Below, piece by piece: positions 8,180 to 12,323 of a stretch of 12,323 nt of DNA. Source of the DNA: Tetrahymena elliotti 4EA (Eukaryota; Ciliophora; Oligohymenophorea; Hymenostomatida; Tetrahymenidae); assembly GCA_000231825.2 (NCBI GenBank), contig JH720309.1, positions 1 through 12,323 of the forward strand. The letters run 5' to 3'. The stretch's first letter is position 1, and each line of letters opens with the position of its first letter. The notes under the pieces were generated by a model. It searched no databases, was not told where the DNA came from, and was given only the letters and a program-made list of their open reading frames with translations. A program made the translations under genes and the position numbers.

Positions 8180-9236
8180 GTAATTTTCATTCATCTTCCC
8201 CTTTACATTCTTCCACTATTTCATTATTATTTGCGCTCTCTTGCCAACACAACTCTTTTAACTATTATTCGTGTAGAGATGGATTCATATATACTATTTA
8301 TTACTATATTGCTGCTTTTCACTAATCAATGAACTATCTAATACACAAGAAGGTTATAAAGAAACCAAAAAAAAACAAATAGATTAAATTAATTCTTCAA
8401 ACTCGTATTAATTTGTATAAATTCTTTTGCTGATATATTTTGTCATGATAAATCAAAGCAAGATAGCAATTCAGTCTTTGAAATAATAAATTCCAAATTT
8501 AATTTCTACTTTAAATATTTTAAAAAACAAAAAACTTTTCATTCAACTTTCAATTTTAAAATAATTTTATTCAAAATCATCTTATTTTTTTTAAGTTTAT
8601 TCACTCATTTATTTTTGCTTCAAAATTTTAATTCAAAAACCTAAAAAAAATTAGGAAAAAAAAAACATTTTGTTTTGAATTGATAAAAATATTTTTAAAT
8701 ATTATTCAGCTTAAGCTTAAATATTTCTTAAATCCTTAATTTGATTTCCTTCATTCAAAAATCTATTTAAATATTTTGATCATTTGAATTCAAAAATAAG
8801 CTTAGATTATTTAGATTAAGGTCTACCTTATAAAATGATAATTTTTACTTATTTTGTTAGATTTTTTAATGAAAATATTTCAGATTGCTATTAATATTTC
8901 TTAATACTAAGAAAAGTAAATAAAATAAATTAATAAAGTATTTAAATATGAATGTCCATTGTTTTAATTATTAATATATTTTTTATTCAAAGTAGTCAAT
9001 TATGGATTACAAATTTATAGTAATCCTTCTACAAGAAAATATGCCATTACATCATTATATTACTAAAATCAACTTTCAGAATATTTAAAATACAAAATGT
9101 GAGTATTTATTTCCAATATTAACATTTATCTTCTAGTTATTCTAAAATATAATCAATATTATCAATGTTAAATAATTTATTTATTGGCTTAATTTTTAAA
9201 ATGGCTTTAAAAATATTTAATATCTACTCCTAATTT

Positions 9237-9237
9237 T

Positions 9238-9280
<43 letters not shown>
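9237..9280 (+). repeat. (TTTA)11 microsatellite
   Basis: Eleven uninterrupted TTTA units form the longest pure repeat in the window. Its length is likely to vary between strains. Confidence 0.95.
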
Positions 9281-9856
9281 GTTTGTTAGATAGATGTGTA
9301 TTTACATTATAAAATCAAGTTTATATATTATTTTAAAACCTGATTACTTCATAAAAAATGACTATTTTTTGTTTTACTATAAAAATGGATGAAGGAAAAA
9401 ATTTTTTTAAAAAATGAATTTAAATTATTTGATAAATATTACTTGCTTATGCCTTTTATTAGTTTTTAATATTTTATGAAGAATGTTAAATATTATTTTA
9501 TTATTTCTTTTATTTGATTTGAGGATGAATTAATTAATATTTATGCTAAATAATAATAATTATTGCTTTTATCTACTTTGTATTATTTACTAAAATTATT
9601 TTTAGCTATTAATTTATTCTTCTTGTATATCTCATTTAAAATTGCTGTATTCCTTTGTAAATCTTACTATAATTATACCTAAAACTTTTATTCTATTTCT
9701 CCTAAAATGTATTCATAATGTAGTCAAACTATTTCAAAATAATATTTCAAAAAGAAAAAAGCTTTGATGCTATCTATCTAATTAGAATAAGATGATATTT
9801 ATTTATGACTTCTCAGATATTCATTCATTGATAAAAGCTAAGTTTTTTATCCAACT

Positions 9857-9876
9857 GAAATTGAATTTTCAATTTC
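9857..9876. repeat. 20-bp near-palindrome
   Basis: GAAATTGAA and TTCAATTTC are exact reverse complements separated by TT. It may simply be chance in AT-rich DNA; no neighbouring gene suggests a role. Confidence 0.4.
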
Positions 9877-9910
9877 TACAATTTTTGGATTTATTAATTT
9901 TGAGAACTCT

Positions 9911-9930
9911 ACTTACTTACTTACTTGCTT
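9911..9930 (+). repeat. (ACTT)4-GCTT run
   Basis: Four ACTT units are followed by GCTT in register. It is simple sequence only. Confidence 0.75.
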
Positions 9931-10075
9931 AAAAATAAAAAAAGTAATTTTAGATGATTAAATACAATTAGTATTATTATCAGAATTCTTTTTTTAAATA
10001 TTAAAGATAATAAATCAGTCTTATTGTATTATCAAATTTACTTTAATCCTCATAACAATAAGATAAAGCCTGGAC

Positions 10076-10102
10076 AAATTATCATTGATTTTGTGATAAT
10101 TT
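10076..10102. repeat. 9-bp inverted repeat AAATTATCA / TGATAATTT
   Basis: The arms (10076-10084 and 10094-10102) are exact and separated by nine bases. The left arm lies in TGGACAAATTATCATTG, which matches the internal word of the 3807-3932 element at 13 of 17 positions. A decayed relative is possible but not demonstrated. Confidence 0.35.
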
Positions 10103-10410
10103 TAATTTATTTAAGGACTATTCATTTTATATTAATTAAGGGATTTTAATTTTAAGTTATTTTCAATTTTAGAAAACTATTTATTGATTTATATTTTGCT
10201 AAATCCAAGACTAAATTTTCATGAATTCAATAAAAATTACTCAAAAATAAAAATTTCAAAGAAGAATCATAAAGAAGAAGAAAAAGCTTAAAATAATACA
10301 AATTAAACTATCAAGTTAGTCAAACAGTACTATCTATTAAGATATATCATACTGAGATGGTTGGTATAAATATAAAGAAAAAGATGAAGTGAAGTAGTTA
10401 GTTGAATATC

Positions 10411-10494
10411 TTTAGAGATCAAAATATATTTTAATTTAATCTATTTAAAGCTACTAAGCTCTACTTAAACTTCTCACTTAAATCTAAATATTAA
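10411..10494 (+). repeat. Dispersed ~85-bp repeat, copy 1
   Basis: This copy starts TTTAGAGAT and ends CACTTAAATCTAAATATTAA. It is alignable along its length with 11831-11915 in the same orientation, at roughly 75-80 % identity by eye with about one indel. Weaker similarity may continue for a few tens of bases downstream (GGTAAAATAAT). It has no inverted termini and no coding signature that I can see. Confidence 0.65.
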
Positions 10495-11830
10495 AATATT
10501 TACTTATGGTAAAATAATTATTTTTCTTTAAAATACTTAAATCTCTACACTTTGAATATTAACCCCTAATTTGTGTTTGTTTGTTTATTTATTTATTTAT
10601 TTTATAATTCATAAAAAAATAAAGTCTTACTTAATTTGCTTTTCATTATAAACTCTTTTAATATATAAATTTGAACTTCATACCAATAAAAATAATTTTT
10701 CTATTAATCTTAAAATTTTAATTAAAACTCTTACTCCTTTTTGCAAAAATTTAAGTATTTAATTCTAAAAAAAATAGAAAACCTTAATCAATATAAACAT
10801 TAAAAATATTATCAAATGCATATGCTTATTAACTTTATTGAATTATGAAAAGCTCAATCTTTATAAATTCTTTGCTGTTAATGTTTTAACAAAAATCTTA
10901 TTATTTCTTTTTTTATTATTCAAAATAACATCTGAGAAAAACAAACAAAGCAAAAATGTGCAATCTTAAAAATGTATTTTTCATAATGTTAATTATTTTC
11001 TATAAAAATAACAAAAATAGAATTAGAAAATCTTTTATCATAGATATTTATTTAGCTAAATAGTAATATGGTTGACTTTTCGTATGTTAAAATCTCTCAA
11101 ATACTTTATCTATCTATCTATTTATGAAGAAAACATTTTATTATTTTTTGCTATTTATCTTAAAGCAAATTATCTATTCTTTAATACTCACGACCATTTG
11201 ACTTGTATCACATATTTTTCCCCATAAAATTCACAAATACTTTCAGGAGATCCATTCACCAATAAAAATGGATTCTTAACTCATTTTAATATATTTAATA
11301 ATTATATTTTTTACATCAAGTTCTATAGTTTAGGTTTTTATTCTAGCCCATAAATGTTCATTATTATTTTAATCATTAAAAATTATAATAATCATTAAAT
11401 TTGAATTATTTTCTAAGCTTCTTTACAATTGAGTTTATTCTCTTAATACTCTTAATTAGATTATCTTAGCTTAACTTAAAGAGACTAACTAATTTATTGT
11501 ATATTGAACCACCATAAAAAATAGATTGTGAACTCTCATATCAAATTTTACAATATTTACAAGTAACTCATTTTAAATTAGAGCTCAATTTATCTAAAAT
11601 TGTTTTGATTTATTTCATGTTAAAATAAAAGGAATCAAAATTATTAATTAAAAATTAGTTTTTAAATTCTTCATAATATGTAAAAAAGTTAATGTAATTT
11701 CTTAAATGAATTAATTGATTATTTAATTAATTCAAAATAAAAATAATATCTAAATAAATCTTAAAAAAGAAATAAAAATTAATGTAGAATATTAAGTATT
11801 TGACAGAGATCAGAAATGTACTTAAATTTA
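10495..11830. other. AT-rich intergenic DNA with possible coding remnants on the minus strand
   Basis: Most of the stretch is featureless A/T. On the minus strand, two short pieces read as more protein-like than their surroundings: a CxxC-containing stretch at 11376-11567 interrupted by TGA, and 11191-11280, which resembles part of a chromodomain. They are in different frames. I do not call a gene or pseudogene on this evidence. Confidence 0.4.
10576..10599 (+). repeat. (TTTG)2(TTTA)4 run
   Basis: Six tetranucleotides are in register, switching from TTTG to TTTA, as expected when a TTTA run acquires or loses a substitution. Nothing else is evident. Confidence 0.8.
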
Positions 11831-11915
11831 TTTAGAGATACAAATATATTTTAATTTTTATCTAATTAAAGTTACCTTGCTCTTATTTAAGATCTTACTT
11901 AAATCTTCATATTAA
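11831..11915 (+). repeat. Dispersed ~85-bp repeat, copy 2
   Basis: This is the partner of 10411-10494, 1420 bases away. Shared blocks include TTTAGAGAT, AAATATATTTTAATTT, TTAAAG, GCTCT, ACTTAAATCT and ATATTAA. It could be a piece of an interspersed repeat family or a remnant of a segmental duplication. Confidence 0.65.
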
Positions 11916-12118
11916 TTTCAGGTAAATAAAATCATCTAATTTCTCAAATTTAACTTTTTATTTCTGATTAGAATTGCGATTCAATAAAGACTTTAATTTA
12001 TGAGTGACTTGCTATGTTTTTTTGATATTTTTTCGCTTACTCAATCATAAATTTTTATTTATTGGTTGCAGATTTAATTTGAATTTCTAAATTTTTCTTA
12101 ATCTTTTAAATATTTATT

Positions 12119-12226
12119 TAAGGCAAATCCGCATTAATTAAGACCAAATGAAAATTGCTTTTTTCATAAAAATTTGACCTTAATTAAATTGGCCTTAATT
12201 AATTTAATTTATGAGGATTTACTATA
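12119..12226. mobile_element. Second, more degraded TA-flanked inverted-repeat element
   Basis: The unit is flanked by TA at 12119-12120 and 12225-12226. Its first 23 bases match the reverse complement of its last 23 at 18 positions, sharing AAATCC, CAT and AATTAA. Inside, the word TTAATTAAG(A/G)CCAA appears once forward (around 12136-12149) and twice inverted as TTG(A/G)CCTTAATTAA (around 12174-12187 and 12190-12203). A single motif on the left arm and repeats on the right arm echo the 3807-3932 element. The right ends of the two are also alike: AGGTTTTACTGTATAT against AGGATTTACTATATAT, 14 of 16. No coding capacity. It could also be an AT-rich palindrome arising by chance, since TTAATTAA is itself palindromic. 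Confidence 0.42.
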
Positions 12227-12323
12227 TATTCTATTTATTTTAATAAATTTAAAAAAGTAACAATAATATTGATCAAAATGATGCATTGGGATTAGGATCT
12301 TATTTATTAAAATGCTCTAATCT

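Larger units (their letters stand above)
7869..8320 (-). promoter_or_regulatory. Purine-rich 5' flank of RPS5 (probable 5' UTR and promoter)
   Basis: Immediately upstream of the RPS5 start the plus strand is dominated by T and C with very little G, so the coding strand is a long A/G-rich tract. The asymmetry fades near 8320. The plus strand can be read as a long open frame rich in Phe, Ser, Ile and Leu, but this is a by-product of the pyrimidine bias: it has no ATG near its start and no recognisable domain. A TATAAAAA-like sequence on the coding strand occurs at 8084-8091 and again at 8171-8178, inside an exact direct repeat. A candidate 3' splice site (TTTAG) lies about 30 bases before the ATG, but I see no GTAAG-type donor upstream, so I do not call a 5' UTR intron. 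Assignment as a promoter is inferred from position and composition only. Confidence 0.35.
8321..10410. other. AT-rich intergenic DNA, no recognised gene
   Basis: Upstream of RPS5 beyond its purine-rich flank the sequence is uniformly A/T-rich. It contains the (TTTA)11 run and a few short inverted repeats. I see no neighbouring divergent gene start and no conserved protein in any frame. Confidence 0.6.

Noticed and set aside
7957..8325. Plus-strand open frame of about 122 codons rich in Phe, Ser, Ile and Leu
   Set aside because: It begins at TTG rather than ATG and simply reflects the pyrimidine-rich strand upstream of RPS5. Its terminal TAA is not a stop in this code, and no domain is visible.
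10354..10370. GAGATGGTTGGTATAA resembling the Tetrahymena chromosome breakage sequence
   Set aside because: Only the GGTTGGT core agrees; the 15-base signal is highly constrained and the rest does not match. No telomeric GGGGTT repeats are present.
11490..11510. GGTTCAATATAC on the minus strand as a tRNA B box
   Set aside because: The required stem bases do not pair and there is no A box upstream.

Overview
The window is about four-fifths A+T and carries one gene I can recognise with confidence. This is a minus-strand, intron-free copy of the cytosolic 40S ribosomal protein S5 gene (uS7 family; stop 7266-7268, start ATG 7866-7868). Three in-frame TAA codons must be read as glutamine and the gene ends with TGA, so this is a nucleus using the ciliate code (table 6). 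The very low G+C outside the gene, the all-AGA arginine usage, the AAAG/AAATG start context and the many tetranucleotide runs (TTGA, TTTG, TTGG, TTTA) point to a Tetrahymena-like oligohymenophorean. I cannot fix the species, or decide between macronuclear and germline DNA, from the sequence alone.

Layout: 1-7265 is a long stretch without a recognised gene. It contains a tandem duplication at 2076-2239, a degenerate repeat at 3157-3350, a compact element with terminal inverted repeats and TA flanks at 3807-3932, a G-rich patch with a short direct repeat at 4440-5045, and a microsatellite-rich zone at 5640-7010. RPS5 occupies 7266-7868. Its 5' flank (7869-8320) is strongly pyrimidine-rich on the plus strand, so purine-rich on the coding strand, and carries an exact 19-bp direct repeat with a TATA-like core. 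From 8321 to the end there is again no recognised gene. That part holds a (TTTA)11 run, two copies of an ~85-bp dispersed repeat (10411-10494 and 11831-11915), a few short hairpins, and a second TA-flanked inverted-repeat element at 12119-12226.

With TGA as the only stop and G near 10 %, a TGA is expected only about once in 60 codons. Open frames of 100-150 codons are therefore expected by chance in every frame, and I have not annotated them as genes. Several protein-like fragments, including a chromodomain-like stretch at 11191-11280, appear only as low-confidence findings. No tRNA, rRNA, CRISPR array or multi-gene system was found. The most interesting non-gene signals are the two miniature TA-flanked elements, whose ends resemble pogo/Tigger-type (IS630-Tc1-mariner) termini.
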